Assembly: GCA_949825065.1 (NCBI GenBank)
Contig: OX463842.1
Coordinates: 34,898,480-34,962,479 of the forward strand
Reading direction: 5' to 3'
Length of the DNA stretch: 64,000 nt
Source: Odontocerum albicorne
Taxonomy: Eukaryota > Arthropoda > Insecta > Trichoptera > Odontoceridae
The translations under genes and the position numbers were made by a program. Position 1 is the stretch's first letter. Each line of letters begins with the position of its first letter. The notes below the pieces were generated by a model. The model did no database searches and had not been told where the DNA came from. It saw only the letters and a program-made list of their open reading frames with translations. This document shows, piece by piece, positions 23,585-35,192 of this stretch.

Positions 23585-23790
23585 TTGGCTTTTTTAACAA
23601 TAAATATTTTTTTTATTCCACTAATCACATTAATCCCCGTTACACTTGTTTCTACCTCCTATTCCAAGGCTCTTTTCATTTCACCTGAAGAGAGCCTCGG
23701 GAAAAGAGGTAGAATCACGTGTAGCGGGGTTCAATATAGTTAGTGAAATAACAAAGCAATTTATTGTTAAATAGTCTAATATGGAGTTCC
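23585..23790. mobile_element. Foldback/MITE family C, complete copy
   Basis: Two arms of about 85-90 bp are reverse complements with mismatches. The left arm runs from TTAACAATAAATATT through CACATTAATCCCCGTTACAC and TTTCTACCTCCTATTCC to AAGGCTC. The right arm runs from GAGCCTCGGGAAAAGAGG through GTGTAGCGGGG to TTTATTGTTAAATAG. The loop is short, about 15-20 bp. It has no coding capacity, so any mobility would depend on a transposase supplied elsewhere. Confidence 0.7.
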
Positions 23791-23822
23791 AAAAAGTTAA
23801 ATCCGAAATTTTTAATCATTTA

Positions 23823-23970
23823 TTGTGGCCTAGTTGGGAAGAATCCTATCTTCCAGCTCGGGGGTCGCGGGGATGAACTCCGTTGGAACCGAGATTTCTT
23901 AAAAAAGGATTCCAGTTTTTTTCATTAAATGCCTCTTTAACATCTTTCTGGTTGATTGAAGTAATGCAAA
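23823..23970 (+). mobile_element. SINE-1 copy
   Basis: The head (TGTGGCCTAGTTGGGAAG, ATCTTCCAGCTCGGGGG) has a mutated B-box (GGGGATGAACTCCG). It is followed by GGATTCCAGTTTTTTTC, GCCTCTTTAACATCTTTCTGG and TTGATTGAAG. The tail is truncated. Confidence 0.75.
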
Positions 23971-24024
23971 CGTAGTTCCTTCTATGTTATACTAGTTGTA
24001 TGAATCATTTTGTAGTTCTTTCGC

Positions 24025-24300
24025 ACCATTCATTCTTTCAACATGGTTGAACCATTTTAAAGCTCCTTTCATCATCGCACTGCGTTTTTTTATCCGTATT
24101 CTTTCGTGATGTCTATTTTTTTATTCTTTTATGGATTGTTTTTTCACATATACTACTCAACATTATATTTTTTACTGCATTTATCTTATTTTCATTCCTT
24201 TTTGCTAGGCGCAGTTTCGCATGTATGATATATTTTAACGTTACTGCCAAATTTGCATTATGATCATTCAGCTTTGGCTACCTTAAAATCATCCGGTCAG
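24025..24300 (-). mobile_element. LINE-A 3' coding fragment
   Basis: In plus reading: ATTCATTCTTTCAACATGG, TGAACCATTTTAAAGCTCC, then TATTCTTTCGTGATGTC and TTCACATATACTACTCAACA. These are the reverse complement of the R-W-F-x-H-x-E-R-M and adjoining LINE-A segments (compare 46110-46250). It is non-coding. Confidence 0.55.
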
Positions 24301-25807
24301 TAAAATATAGCCCAAATCTAAATTATTTCTTTTCTTTTTATTTAGTGCACATGGTTAAACATAGTACGTCTGTTATTGCTGAACAACAATTTATTCCAAC
24401 CCATCAGATCATCTTGAAAATTGTTTTAATTAATGATAGATTGTACAAACAAAAATATTCGTTTGAATTTAAGTAAAAAAAAACAAATGAATGATTTATG
24501 TCTATTAATAATGATATAACTAGATGAAAGGACAAGGAACGAGAAACAAAGTATAGTAAAATTAGGATGAAAGGACATTTTGATGAATGTAAAAAAAATC
24601 AATTCTCTCTAAAATGTAAATAAGGATGGTGCACAATCGATTTTTCTTTCCGCAATCGCGCCGAGGGAACAGTAAAATTATGTTACTTATATATAATAGA
24701 TAGAAATAACATCAATTTAAAAGTTGTCAAGACATCAAAATTAAACATGAATTATAACTTTCCTGCAAACTTGACAAAACAGATCTTTATGAATGACTAT
24801 CAAATTTCAATAACAATGGTTTAAAATATTGATTTTGACATGATTACATTAGTCGAAACGCGAAAATATATTTTATGTTTTAAGTTTTAGCCTGTAATGT
24901 TTAATTTATATTTTAACATCGCGGGAATTAAAAAAAAAATTAAAGATGACGAGATCTGAAGGTGGGCCGATATATTTTGTGTGTGGGCACGGCATAATAC
25001 GAACATTTCAAAAATTGCTGTTCGACAGGTTCATTGTTTGAGAACAAATAAAAAATGCTTGGCTGCAGGTTGAACTAAAATGGTGCAACTTTGTTTATAG
25101 TTCACTAGACCACACAAAGAACTGGTCCGTGTTCTTCAAATAAAAGGGGTGAGAACATATGGCAAGTGTATAGACATTAACCTGTTGGATAGTTGAAGAA
25201 ATAAGAATATATTGCGCTGTTGAATATCGTATATTTACCCAGGGTGTTCTAAGGTTAATGAACGGAACGAGTGTATTTCTGATTCTTTTGTATCCAATTT
25301 TTAAATAAGGTGTATAAACTTTTTCTTTGCATGCAGTTTTCAAACACAACGTATTGAACTTTCAATTATTGTTTTGTTAATTCATTTTACTGGATTATTT
25401 TTATAGTACATGTTATGTATTTGCATATAGTATATGTCTTAAAATGTGTGTTGTAGAAGGATGTAACAAATTTCATAGACGGCATTGTAAACTAATTCCT
25501 CTATTTTCGAGGAACTGAGGGTCATCGATAAATTGTTAACAACATGTTGGACAGATTACCCGTGGCCAAGAAGACATTTTAGAGAGACTTGTGGTGACTG
25601 GAAGCGTGGAAGAACGACGCATAAGAGGAGTCCCAACGTATTGTTATAACCAAGCGAGGGACGCAAAAGGATTATATTTATCGCTGTTTTTCGAACTGCG
25701 AAGTGCAGGGATGGTTGCAGAGGAATCGTTAAGGACTATTATGGGAGTCACGATGCTAAGTCATGAGTTATATTACAGGATGAAGATTATTATGTATCTA
25801 CAGATGA
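24301..25807. other. Unassigned, mostly AT-rich
   Basis: No gene or member of the main repeat families. Frames at 25095-25349 (-) and 25591-25830 (+) are open, but without motif; the second runs into the SINE that starts at 25808. Confidence 0.4.
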
Positions 25808-25990
25808 CTTCCGTGGCCTGGTTGATATGATATTTGTCATCCAACCCGGTGTTGATGTGTTTGATTCCCATTGGTATCTAGATTTTTTTTAAATAAGTCT
25901 GATTTCCACTCAAGGCTTATTTAACATCTTTCTGTTTAGTTTGAAAAAAATGCCACCTGATAATAAAACCCATCAAGTTGAGCAGTTTTT
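25808..25990 (+). mobile_element. SINE-1 copy
   Basis: Head CTTCCGTGGCCTGGTTGATATGA, B-box-like GTTTGATTCCCATTGG, linker GATTTTTTTTAAATAAG, body CTTATTTAACATCTTTCTG, tail ATAATAAAACCCATCAAG. Confidence 0.75.
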
Positions 25991-26354
25991 AAAGAAAGAG
26001 TCTTACAATATATTATTTTTGGAGGTAAATAGAAAGAGTTATTGCCGAAACACTGTTTGGTATTTTTTTGCATTATATCTTGTACATATGAAATATATTA
26101 TATAAAACTATAAAACAAGTTTAACGTTTCCATTGTTTTTAAATTCCTAAAAATTAATAAAATTATTCTTTACACGAGTCGTAGTGCAAAGTGCTAAATA
26201 GTTTGTTTCAGTTCACGACACTTTAAAGGAGAGCGTTGTTAACATTTTCTGTCAAATTAAATAACTAATTAAAATATACATCATTTTTAATTTAAGTATT
26301 TTTTTGGAGCATAAATAACCTCTTAGGCAATTAATTTTTACTTTATCATTTTGA

Positions 26355-26440
26355 CACAGGCCCTTTCATGTTGGTTGGAAGAGATTGATACATGGCAATA
26401 AATCGACAGGTTTCTACTGTATATAACTAAATGTAATACA
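26355..26440 (+). mobile_element. SINE-1 tail fragment
   Basis: GTTGGTTGGAAGAGATTGATACATGGCAATAAATCGACAGG, then TGTATATAACTAAA. This is the SINE-1 3' end without head, hence 5'-truncated. Confidence 0.7.
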
Positions 26441-28114
26441 ATACGGGACATATGTTTTTTGCTATCCCTTTATCGACTTGTATATAAACTGAACCTTAAA
26501 TGAATCAATGGGAATAAAATGAGTCTTAGTGATGTAAAGAAAATATGTTATACGTTTGAACAAATATGTTTAGATTATTGGTTGATATCGCAATTCGTCT
26601 TACGGTTGATATCGTTATTTCAATTAACACTAAGCAGAATAAAATTAGACATTCTAAATGATGAAAAATTAGTGAAGCATTCTTATTAATGATTTTATTG
26701 GCTGCAAACTTATCAATTAATAAAACAGGTACCAAATATTTTATATTATATAGATAAAATAGTTATGAATTAGCAAAAACTTCAATATTTTGGTCAATTA
26801 AATATGTTACGAAATTCCTGTGTACATTTACGTATTACAAAGTGGCTGAAGAAATAAAAAAAAGAATATTTAAATATTCATAAAAACTGTGATTTCTGGT
26901 TTTACAAATGAAATAAAACTCCAGGGAAATAATTTGAACTTAATACGTTGTTTTAATTATACAAAACACGGAAATAATTTATATTTATAAGTTGTTGAGA
27001 TGCATAAAATATAAATTAGGGGCAAAAATCTCAAATAATTCAACATACATTTTTCCTGTACTGTGTACAATTGACAAGAGCTCAATAAATTATAAGGGTT
27101 GTCTTTAAGACTAAATAAATACGAAGAATTTAATCACTGTTTAGATCATCAATAAATAATAACCAAGGACTCCTAAATTTCAAAAAAAAAAACTCAACAT
27201 GAGTTTTTTATTTGTAATAAACGGAGACTCAGTAAGTGCATCGATTAACTGGTTAATAATATGGTGTCGATAAAAAAATAAGTAATTACCTGATTTTGTA
27301 TTTTGTCAAACGGAAGTGGTGTAATTACGAGTGTATGAAGAAAACGATTCGGAATTTGAACACTTGTGAACCAAAAAATGAAATTTTTTTATGTTATTCC
27401 TTAAATATAATCATTCTACAAAAAAAATCTTAGAACTGTAAAAATAGAATATATTTAAAAAAAATTAAAGGTCAATCAAATATTGAACAATTAAATTGAA
27501 TATATAGCAATTCGCAATTTTATTGAGTCCTTCAGGACATTATTTCTACAGAAAATTGAAGCAAAATAAAACGAAACCAAACATTTTTTCGACATACTTT
27601 CACATGAAAATATGTTAGTATACAAAAGTGTTACGGGAATTTTATTTTAGTTTTGATATTGGTTTACCATTTCCCCTAGTACCTGTTTCTCTTTATCCTT
27701 GGCATCGTTGCAGTTGCCCTATCCATAGGAGTTCTAAATAGGCGCTTGCACTGCGCCCTAAAAGCTTTGCATTTATCCTTTGTTTTATCCCGAGACTATT
27801 TCCTCCGCGTTTTATTTATTTTCTGGGATAACCATTTATTTAAGTGATTTTCTTTGGTGAAATCAGCGCTCACTGAACACACTGAGCTTGCTGAAACATT
27901 GATTTTATAGCCTTTTTTTTTTTCATATTCAAAAATATATTTAAAGGAATGTTTTATATGAACTATAAATATTTTTAATTTAAAACTGATATTTATTTCA
28001 ATTTTACCAAATGTTTGAATACGAAAGAAGGAATAGTAAAAAAATAACATTCGTTAGAAACATGAGGCAGGGATAAAAAATCTCTCAAGGTTCCTCGTTG
28101 TACTCATCATCCTT
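26441..28114. other. AT-rich stretch, nothing firm
   Basis: No gene or main-family repeat. A somewhat less AT-rich patch at about 27660-27830 has no open frame of note. Confidence 0.4.
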
Positions 28115-28205
28115 TTTTTTAAATCTAGGTTCAAACGGTAATCGAACCCACCATCCCCGGGCTGAAAGACATGCGTCTTATCAACTAAGCCACAGAGCTC
28201 CTTAT
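28115..28205 (-). mobile_element. SINE head fragment
   Basis: In plus reading: AACGGTAATCGAACCCACCATCCCCGGGCTGAAAGACATGCGTCTTATCAACTAAGCCACAGAGCTCC, a clear reverse-complement tRNA-like head with B-box and A-box. No SINE-1 or SINE-2 body is recognisable beyond it. Confidence 0.65.
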
Positions 28206-28524
28206 TTGCTATATTGATATCTCTCTAAATATGGGATACAGCATCACCAGAGTCAGATATTGTTATTCATTATTGATATCGTGGTTTCATAATGGTTCTC
28301 CCTTTTATAAAATCGAGAACACTGATATCCAGAAGTTATGTTTTATTTCGAAACGTTTTAGAGTGAGACTTATGATGTAACAGAAGCAAACAGAAACAAA
28401 ACTTGTAGATGAGTGTACGAGTATTTATTGTATTGCAATTGTCGCTTATCCAATCATATGTTACATATGGTCCATGTTGATGATATTCAATTTATATATG
28501 TAACTTGAACATATTTGTTTTCAA

Positions 28525-29145
28525 CACATAAATAAAATGCTTGACTTTTTCCTCTCCCAACGTTTCTTTCAACACACTGTTTCCTCTCCAAGTAAGTAAC
28601 TCGTAAGTTGTACTAAATTACTTGTTACTTTACAATATCTGAGGACTTATAGGGAATACGAGTAAAGTAAGTGACTATACAAATGTTATCTATGTTCTTA
28701 CGGGGAATAGAGTGAGGAGAAGGGAAGAGGGAAAATTTAACTAATTATTTTTATTTTGTTTTGTGTATCTCTGTGGTTTCTAAATATCTTGTTGAGTAAT
28801 ATGTGTTTCATACGTGTAGTATTTTTGTTGTTGTGTGGGTGTGAGAATGTATGATTATATGTTAATCAGTGTTTTGCGAACTCAAAAAAAAAGTGTTTTT
28901 TTATTGCTTTGGTGTATTCTTTTTAATTTGTGCATTGAATTTTATTGTTGTAATATTAATAAATCAAATTTATTATCTTCTTCTTTTCTTATTTGATTCC
29001 CCGTAAGCCCATGGACAGTGTTAGTAACACGTAATTTAGTTTAACTAACTCATGTGAGGAAGACACAGTGTGTATTGAAATACGCGTAATAATATGCAAA
29101 AAACCGGTGGAAGGAAACAACGTCAAACATTTTATTTTTATTCCA
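28525..29145. mobile_element. Non-autonomous foldback-type DNA element with long imperfect inverted ends
   Basis: The left end (28525-28715) and the reverse complement of the right end (28985-29145) match over about 110-150 bp with gaps. Shared blocks are ATAAATAAAATGCTTGAC / GTCAAACATTTTATTTTTAT; CAACACACTGTTTCCTC / GAGGAAGACACAGTGTGTATTG; ACTAAATTACTTGTTAC / GTAACACGTAATTTAGT; and TTACGGGGAAT / ATTCCCCGTAA. The interior is AT-rich without a transposase. I cannot see a clean target-site duplication, so the superfamily is not assigned. Confidence 0.55.
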
Positions 29146-29189
29146 TTAATTATGGATTTTCATAAAGTGATATCTGAATTTATTTTTTT

Positions 29190-29605
29190 AATCGCGTGTA
29201 AAATGCTGAGCATCGTGGTCCTCTGCTAAGTTACGAACCTGGCGCACCACCTGTCTCCTTTCCTCCCCGTTTTGAACCATATTGAATGTAGTGCTTCAGG
29301 AGGAGTCAACTCATTTATTTGATCCGTCCACCTCGTAGGAACATTCCTCTTGCTCGTTTTCCCTCACCCGTTCCCGTGAAGTTCATCATTCTTTCTAGCA
29401 ACATGCTCAAAGTACGTTAGGATTCTTTTTCTACATGTTGTCAAAAGCATTTCGGTAATCTTCAATTATTTGACGATATATACCTTGTCTCGCTTTGCTA
29501 TCCATAGGGTACGAAGTATCCTCCTCTAACACCAAATCTCGAAGTCATTTATTATGTATCTTTCCTTCTTTCTTATCATCCATCTTTCCATTTTATACTG
29601 TTCTA
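29190..29605 (-). mobile_element. Non-LTR retrotransposon C-terminal fragment (LINE-C)
   Basis: On the - strand, a readable path with frameshifts contains R-R-I-L-R-x-x-W-x-A-K-R, then TGEGKRARG, then RWTDQINEL and PEALHS. This order is characteristic of the C-terminal tail of a common insect endonuclease/RT LINE group distinct from LINE-A, in which W-T-D-Q-I is diagnostic. Stops and frameshifts show it is inactive. The RT core is absent. Confidence 0.7.
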
Positions 29606-30499
29606 TGGAGAATACTAGATACATCTGAACTATTTTAATAAATGTAAAATATTATTTTCTCAAACACTTCTAAGGGACGAATATTCACGTATATGAAGCA
29701 AATTTAAAATTTTACACACCATCGATCTCTTAAAAGAAAAAAAATATTTTTTTTTCACACACAAGCACCGACCTTCATGAATACAGGTAATTTATTTAAA
29801 ATTGGTTTCTCGATATCATGAAATCGATATCTAATTTTGATGTATCGAGAACATTATGGAACGCATCACAGTTCTTTTGAAGGAGAATGTTCAGTGTTAC
29901 CGAAATCGATATTTTAACAAAAAAGAATATCCGTTTACACTATAATAATTGCCTAGTATAGTTCCCTATTGTGTCCCGACTAAATGATCAAGTATTTCGC
30001 CGTTGAAACTTGATATTTTCTTTTAAAGATTACATTATCCTTAGTCCTCACAAAAGGATCCAAGGTGCTCCTTTTGTTCATCCATTTATCTTGACTAACA
30101 TCTTACTGCGTATTATTATGTATTTTTCAATGTCAATATGCCTACATTCTCGAGCACTTGATAAGGGATAATGTAATTCAAAATGGACATCAAAATACGT
30201 TATAATCTTTGAATGAAGAGATGAAACTTTTTTGAAAATAAAATTAAATTACGTGCTGCAAAGTATAAAATACAATTAATCCTTGTTTTCCTTGGAGGGG
30301 TTTCTTATAAAAATTACAGAACTAAATTTGATTACTTCTCACTCAAAAGATTTCGAAAATATGTGGAGAGGACGAAGGATAAAGATGGAATAAAAAATGA
30401 CATTTATTTCTTTTTAATCTCAGCACTAATAACATTTCTTATTACAGATCAATGAAATAATAAAATCATAATAATTTTTTATACAAATCAACAATATTG
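29606..30499. other. AT-rich stretch, nothing supported
   Basis: No open frame or repeat family recognised. Confidence 0.4.
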
Positions 30500-30690
30500 G
30501 TGACCTTCTTGGTCTAATTGAAAAAAAAAACGAATATCTTTCTACTCGGGGGTTACGGGTTCGATACCCGGATTTTTAAAACATGTTCCAGCCTAGTTTT
30601 CCCTTGAGGCTTGTTTACCCAATTTTCTGGTTAGTTGGAAAAGAATGTCACATCGCAATAAATCCGTCAGGTTGTTCTGTATACAACGAA
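30500..30690 (+). mobile_element. SINE-1 copy
   Basis: The B-box GGGTTCGATACCC follows a head with an inserted A-run (about 30520). The body has TTCCAGCCTAGTTTTCCCTTGAGGC and TTTCTGGTTAGTTGGAAAAG. The tail is CACATCGCAATAAATCCGTCAGGTTGTTCTGTATACAA. Confidence 0.8.
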
Positions 30691-31554
30691 AGTATAATTG
30701 ATTACAATATATTATATAATAAAAATAGTATTTAAAATAAAGACGTGTCTCCAAAGTATTTCTTTTGATTCTGGCACTAGAGAAATATTAACTGTCCAAT
30801 ATTAGCGTGAAATTGTATGAGTGCATAAATAAAATAAAATATCTATTTAAAAAAATCCACAAATTAAAATTGTGCTATTTTCTCCCTTTACTTTCAATGG
30901 TACAATATAGGTATAAAGTAAGAAAGCGGAAATGCATTATTTATATATTTATTTTAAACTATTTTGATTAATTACATTTACAATTAAAATTGAAAATTTA
31001 TACTTAATACGATAGCTTTATTATGTAATTCTTCCATATTGAAACATCCACTAAATTGGGCCAAGCAGATTCTGTTACAGGCGAATAGATACATTCTGGA
31101 CCGTTTATCATTTAGCTGACCGGAGACCGTTTATCATTGCTCTGAAAATATTCAACAGCCAAGCTCAGCACAAGATAGGTTCCTTGAATATAAATAACAG
31201 GCCCTCTCGCTCGTCGGCAACAACGTTGAGATATCCTGAAAAAATACGCAATTACGCTCCCCCACAATGCTACCCATGGCCACTGATAAATCTGAAGTGG
31301 GCGTTGTTTGGAGGGTTTAAGGGCAGCTTCGCCTTAAGAATTTCCGTAAACCTTGGAATAAAAAGGATATTTTATAGTTTCGATTCGTTTAATTTGTATT
31401 TGTGAAATAAACGCGTGTTCTCCTTTCAAGAGATCTTAAATTTTGTTTCCTGATAGTGTCAAGGCTTTAAAACTGGTTCAGAATTTAATATCAAGGCTTT
31501 GCGGTTTTCTGAAAAAAAAAACCATTTTAAATATTCTATTCAAACACATATACC
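30691..31554. other. Unassigned; mixed-composition patch at 31060-31400
   Basis: The patch 31060-31400 is richer in GC, contains a near-duplication of GACCGTTTATCATT (about 31099 and 31127), and holds a 73-codon + frame (31184-31405) with no recognised domain. It could be regulatory. The rest is AT-rich. Confidence 0.35.
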
Positions 31555-31680
31555 ACGCCGTGTCTCTTTTGAAGTAAGCAGAGAGGGCAAATTTCTTCTC
31601 CTTTTAATCTACGCACAACCCAAAGAAGCTCTGGGGTAGGCCAAGAGGACATATTGCAACGCTTTTTTTATCTACACAAA
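31555..31680 (-). mobile_element. LINE-A 3' tail fragment
   Basis: ACCACGCCGTGTCTCTTTTGAAGTAAGCAGAGAGG followed by a repeated CCCAAAGAAGCTCTGGGGTAGGCCAAGAGGACA phrase. These are reverse-complement LINE-A terminal phrases, apparently from two overlapping copies. Non-coding. Confidence 0.5.
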
Positions 31681-31945
31681 CAGCCTCGAGGCTCTCATCG
31701 GGTAGAATGATACCGGTTTGTTACGAGAACAATGCTAAGATCAGATTGGTATCATATTGAATTTCCAATAAAACATGATACAAGTCTGATTTAAGTATTG
31801 TTCTCGTAACAAACCGGTATCATTCGGCTTCAAGAAAGCATCGAAATAGGAAGTAGAGACAAGTGTCGCGGGGATTAATGAAATAAGTGCAATAACAAAC
31901 TAATTTATTTGTCAAATATTATAATATGAAGTTCTACAAAGTATG
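31680..31945. mobile_element. Foldback family C copy with a palindromic insert
   Basis: The right half (31826-31945) matches family C: CGGCTTCAAGAAAGCATCGAAATAGG, GTCGCGGGGATTAATGAAATAAGTGCAATAAC, AATATGAAGTTC. The left side keeps only GCCTCGAGGCTCTCATCGGG. Between them sits the separate 119-bp palindrome at 31706-31824. Confidence 0.6.
31706..31824. repeat. 119-bp near-perfect palindrome (two 50-bp arms)
   Basis: The left arm starts AATGATACCGGTTTGTTACG and the right arm ends with its exact reverse complement. The outer 28 bp match perfectly and the full 50-bp arms differ at about five positions, around a loop of about 19 bp. It is too small to encode anything. It may be a small foldback transposon inserted in the family C element. 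Confidence 0.85.
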
Positions 31946-33039
31946 AACCGAAACCTTTGATAAATTTTTACCTCATGTACACTAAAAAATCTCGTCAAAC
32001 ATGCTCTTATTTTTTTTATGTTTCTACCGTTTCCCTTAGTCAAAGTGTCTTTTCATATTTTTTCCTCAGCTTGCTTTTTCCTCGCACGCTAATTGTTCCA
32101 GATGTATATTTTTTATCTTTCAGAACTAATTTTCTCGATATTTCCAAGCTATCTCAATATTTCGTTCTTAATTCTAGTAATAAAATCCATTTCTTATAAA
32201 CAGTTCTTCTTCATCCCATTAATTCATACATAGTCATATTAGATATTCCATGTAAAATAAGCCATTAAAAACAAAACATATAAATGTTTTATTCTTATCA
32301 TATGAATCCGTTAACTTAGTTCTAGTAACATCAATTAGGTATATTATTCACATCAATCTTATATGAACTATTTCGAATTCTCGCACTTACAAAGGACAAA
32401 GCTTTTCAGTATGAAATATTACTATAATCTCTATCCATGGTCAGTGGTCAAAACCTCATTAGTTTATAACTAAGCAGGTTTCGTTGGTAATTAATAGTTA
32501 CTAAAACTTTGAAATTAGTATGTTCCTAATCTATCAATTATCTGTATTTATTTATTTTAAAGGTTAAATGACTTGCTTGATATAAATAATAACAATTAAA
32601 TTGACATAATATATGTATATGCAGTGCGATGCAATCGAAAAAAAAATAGTGTAAGACGAACCCTATGCAATAAAGCAAACCATTGTAATTCACTCGATTC
32701 ATTCCGACAAGAAAAACTTATTCACTGCAATTTAGCAAATATTTCAAGTCAAGTCCATTTAATGCTTATACTGATTGCCCAATATTTGCAGTATTGTTAT
32801 GCAGGAGATACAGATTACCGGTTATAACTATTTTACATAATTGTGTAATAAAATATTTAGCCGGGTGGGTATTTAAGGAACGTATATCCTGACAGATGAC
32901 TTCATTAGTTCTGGACTTATGAACTGAAAGCTTGAAATAATAGTGTTAGGCCAAACATTTTCATCTGTGTTTTGTTAATACACGAGTCAGAACTTCTAGA
33001 TTATTTAGATTAGATAAATCCGTATTTTTCCTTTTGTAG
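31946..33039. other. AT-rich stretch, nothing supported
   Basis: Frames at 31957-32199 (+) and 32624-32827 (+) carry no motif. No main-family repeat is seen. Confidence 0.4.
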
Positions 33040-33330
33040 AGGAGTCCACAATTATTGCAAATGCAATAACGATGAAGATATTTCGTGGCAGTCACCTCGG
33101 AATTCAATTACCTATAAACATGGCTTCTCTCTGAAAATCGATTTCCATTAAAACCCATCTCAATAGGGATTATCATTCTCATTTCTGCAGCCTGTTTCAT
33201 TATGCAAATGCATCCGATAAACAATTACTGTTCAGAATCCCAAAGCAGCCCAGAGATTACAAAAACTGCATATTGAACTGTTTTGCTTTGCATTCTATAA
33301 GACAGCTTAAAGCGTTGGATGCAAGGAGCG
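33040..33330. promoter_or_regulatory. Candidate regulatory island with a second POU octamer
   Basis: It is repeat-free with more balanced composition. It contains an exact octamer ATGCAAAT (33202-33209) within CATTATGCAAATGCATCC, a second TTGCAAATGCAATAA at about 33055, and several TAAT-type cores. No coding frame. Regulatory function is an inference. Confidence 0.3.
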
Positions 33331-33464
33331 AGGCTGAAAAGAATACTGGTTTTAATCAATTTCTTTTTAATTGAATTTTCAATGGGGATTTCGTAGATGA
33401 TTAATTTATACTTAAATAAATTATGCCATTCTTTGTATTTTTACGTATAATACACTTCAAAGTA

Positions 33465-33620
33465 TCCGAATTGGTGATTCGGGCGTATTGAATAGCGTGG
33501 TCGGGATACAAGATTGTATTCAGTCCCAATAATCGAGCCTTTGGTTTTGAACCACTGGACTAGACACAGAACTCGCGGTTCTGATGAAGATTTTAAAGCC
33601 TTATTCGTGATTAGATATAC
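33465..33620 (-). mobile_element. SINE-2 body fragment
   Basis: In plus reading: GAATTGGTGATTCGGGCGTATTGAATAGCGTGGTCGGGATACAAGATTGTATTCAGTCCCAATAATCGAGCC, GAACCACTGGACTAGACACAGAACTCGCGG. This is the reverse complement of the SINE-2 body. The 68-codon - frame across it is a by-product. Confidence 0.65.
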
Positions 33621-34184
33621 AAAAGTTTCTTTGTATTTTGTTTTCACTTAGTTAAGTTTTCTGCAGTTTTCCTATAGTTTTTTTAAACATATGCAGATGT
33701 GGAAAAATATCTTAGCTTATCCACTAGAGTTACAATTTTTTTTCTATTTTTTATTCTCACGTGTGTTTTTTATTTATATGATTACACTTCATAAAAAGGT
33801 CAATGGCTGGCATAAAAAGGTTATTATTTGGCATAAAAACGTCAATACCCAACTTAAGGCTTAATTTTGTATTTGTGGGAAACTGCTTAGTTTATATAAT
33901 ACTTTATATAATGTGATTTCATTTAAAAAATAATATGTATTGTATGTTTCTCTACTCAAAAACTTATTTTCATTACCTATTTCTCCTCATTCTATAATGT
34001 TTATAGTAAAAAAATCCGCAAAACTTATTTATATTTATTTTGTAATATCTAATAACAGTAGCGGTTCGAATTCCTAATTAAAATGCCCTTCAGGAGAGTT
34101 TGCTCTCTGAATGGTAATAAATATCCTAACAGTCAGAAATTATCCGATGAATGAGTAAGGCGTCCTACCATTTGACCGAGACTC

Positions 34185-34305
34185 TTAAGAAGATGTATGG
34201 ATGTGGAGAAAACGTGAAAGTGTATCGTGATTGGAAAGTTTAACACTCTGTCCTTTCTGCCTACCCCAACAGGGAAATGCGCGTTGGTGTGTATGTATGT
34301 AAAAT
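34185..34305 (+). mobile_element. LINE-A 3' tail fragment
   Basis: AAGAAGATGTATGGATGTGGAG, GTGTATCGTGATTGGAAAG, TCCTTTCTGCCTACCCCAACAGGGAAA, TGTGTATGTATG: the usual order of the final LINE-A codons and tail. Confidence 0.7.
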
Positions 34306-34904
34306 ATTACATATTTGCTTTGAAAGTCATGAAATCACAATTTTCGTTCTTCATGTTGGTTTCATATGTTTATAAAAAGGGAGTGAGAGAATCCGTGTAA
34401 TTTCTTGGATATGTATGAGTTGTAAGAAAATAGGTTAACTTACATTCAGATTCGACGGATTGCTAACCCTTGCCGAAAATTGCAGACTCCGTAATTAAGA
34501 GAACCATAAATCTCTTAATCGACTCCAGAGGTCAAATAGCTAGCTTGTTTGCTTTGCATTCTGGTGTTTAATTTCTTTACTTTTCTAAATTTTAAACCGT
34601 TTTTCATATGAATTTATTTATGTACTAGTTCTTATTTCTTGTTCACACATGCTTATTTAGCAGAGTAATTAACTTGATTTGTATGAATATATTATATATG
34701 ATATTGTAAATAAACGAGTATTTTGTCGAGTGATTGAGCGAATATTTTATATCCGGACAATTATTCGTTGCGAGACAATAATACAAGGCGAATATTTGAA
34801 CTAGTTCGATCACAAAACTGAGCACTTGTTAAGTTTGAGTGTAAGCAATACAATATTGCATATGTATCTGTTTAATTAATTCATGAATTCGTCAAGTACC
34901 CTTC
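34306..34904. other. Unassigned sequence
   Basis: A small patch at 34440-34560 is richer in GC (CTTAATCGACTCCAGAGGTC) and has no frame. The rest is AT-rich. Confidence 0.35.
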
Positions 34905-35192
34905 AACACCTCTGAACTGGCGTTGTCTGTGAGACATTATTATCGGCTCCATTAATCGAGTCTTCGGATTTTAGAACACCTCGACAGGACATGGAACTCT
35001 CAGTTCGTCATTGCACGTGTTGGCAATACTACCATACTTGAAGAATCAACAGCACTCGTACACACACGTCTAGAGTACTTGAGTATTGTTACCCGATGAA
35101 CTGTTTTTTTGGATGCCATCGGAAATCGAAACCGAAATCCCCGGGTTGAAAATCCAGCGTTTACCGTTCTAAGAAAGTAGTACTATGCCAAG
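34905..35192 (-). mobile_element. SINE-2 copy, near full length
   Basis: In plus reading, the body (34905-35095) has ATTAATCGAGTCTTCGGATTTTAGAACACC, ACATGGAACTCTCAGTTCGTCATTGCACGTGTTGGCAATACTACC, CACGTCTAGAGTACTTGAGTATTGTTACCCGATGAACT. The head (35100-35192) follows directly, with ATCGAAACCGAAATCCCCGGGTTGAAAATCCAGCG. Head and body are contiguous, as at 18110 and 56275. Confidence 0.75.
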
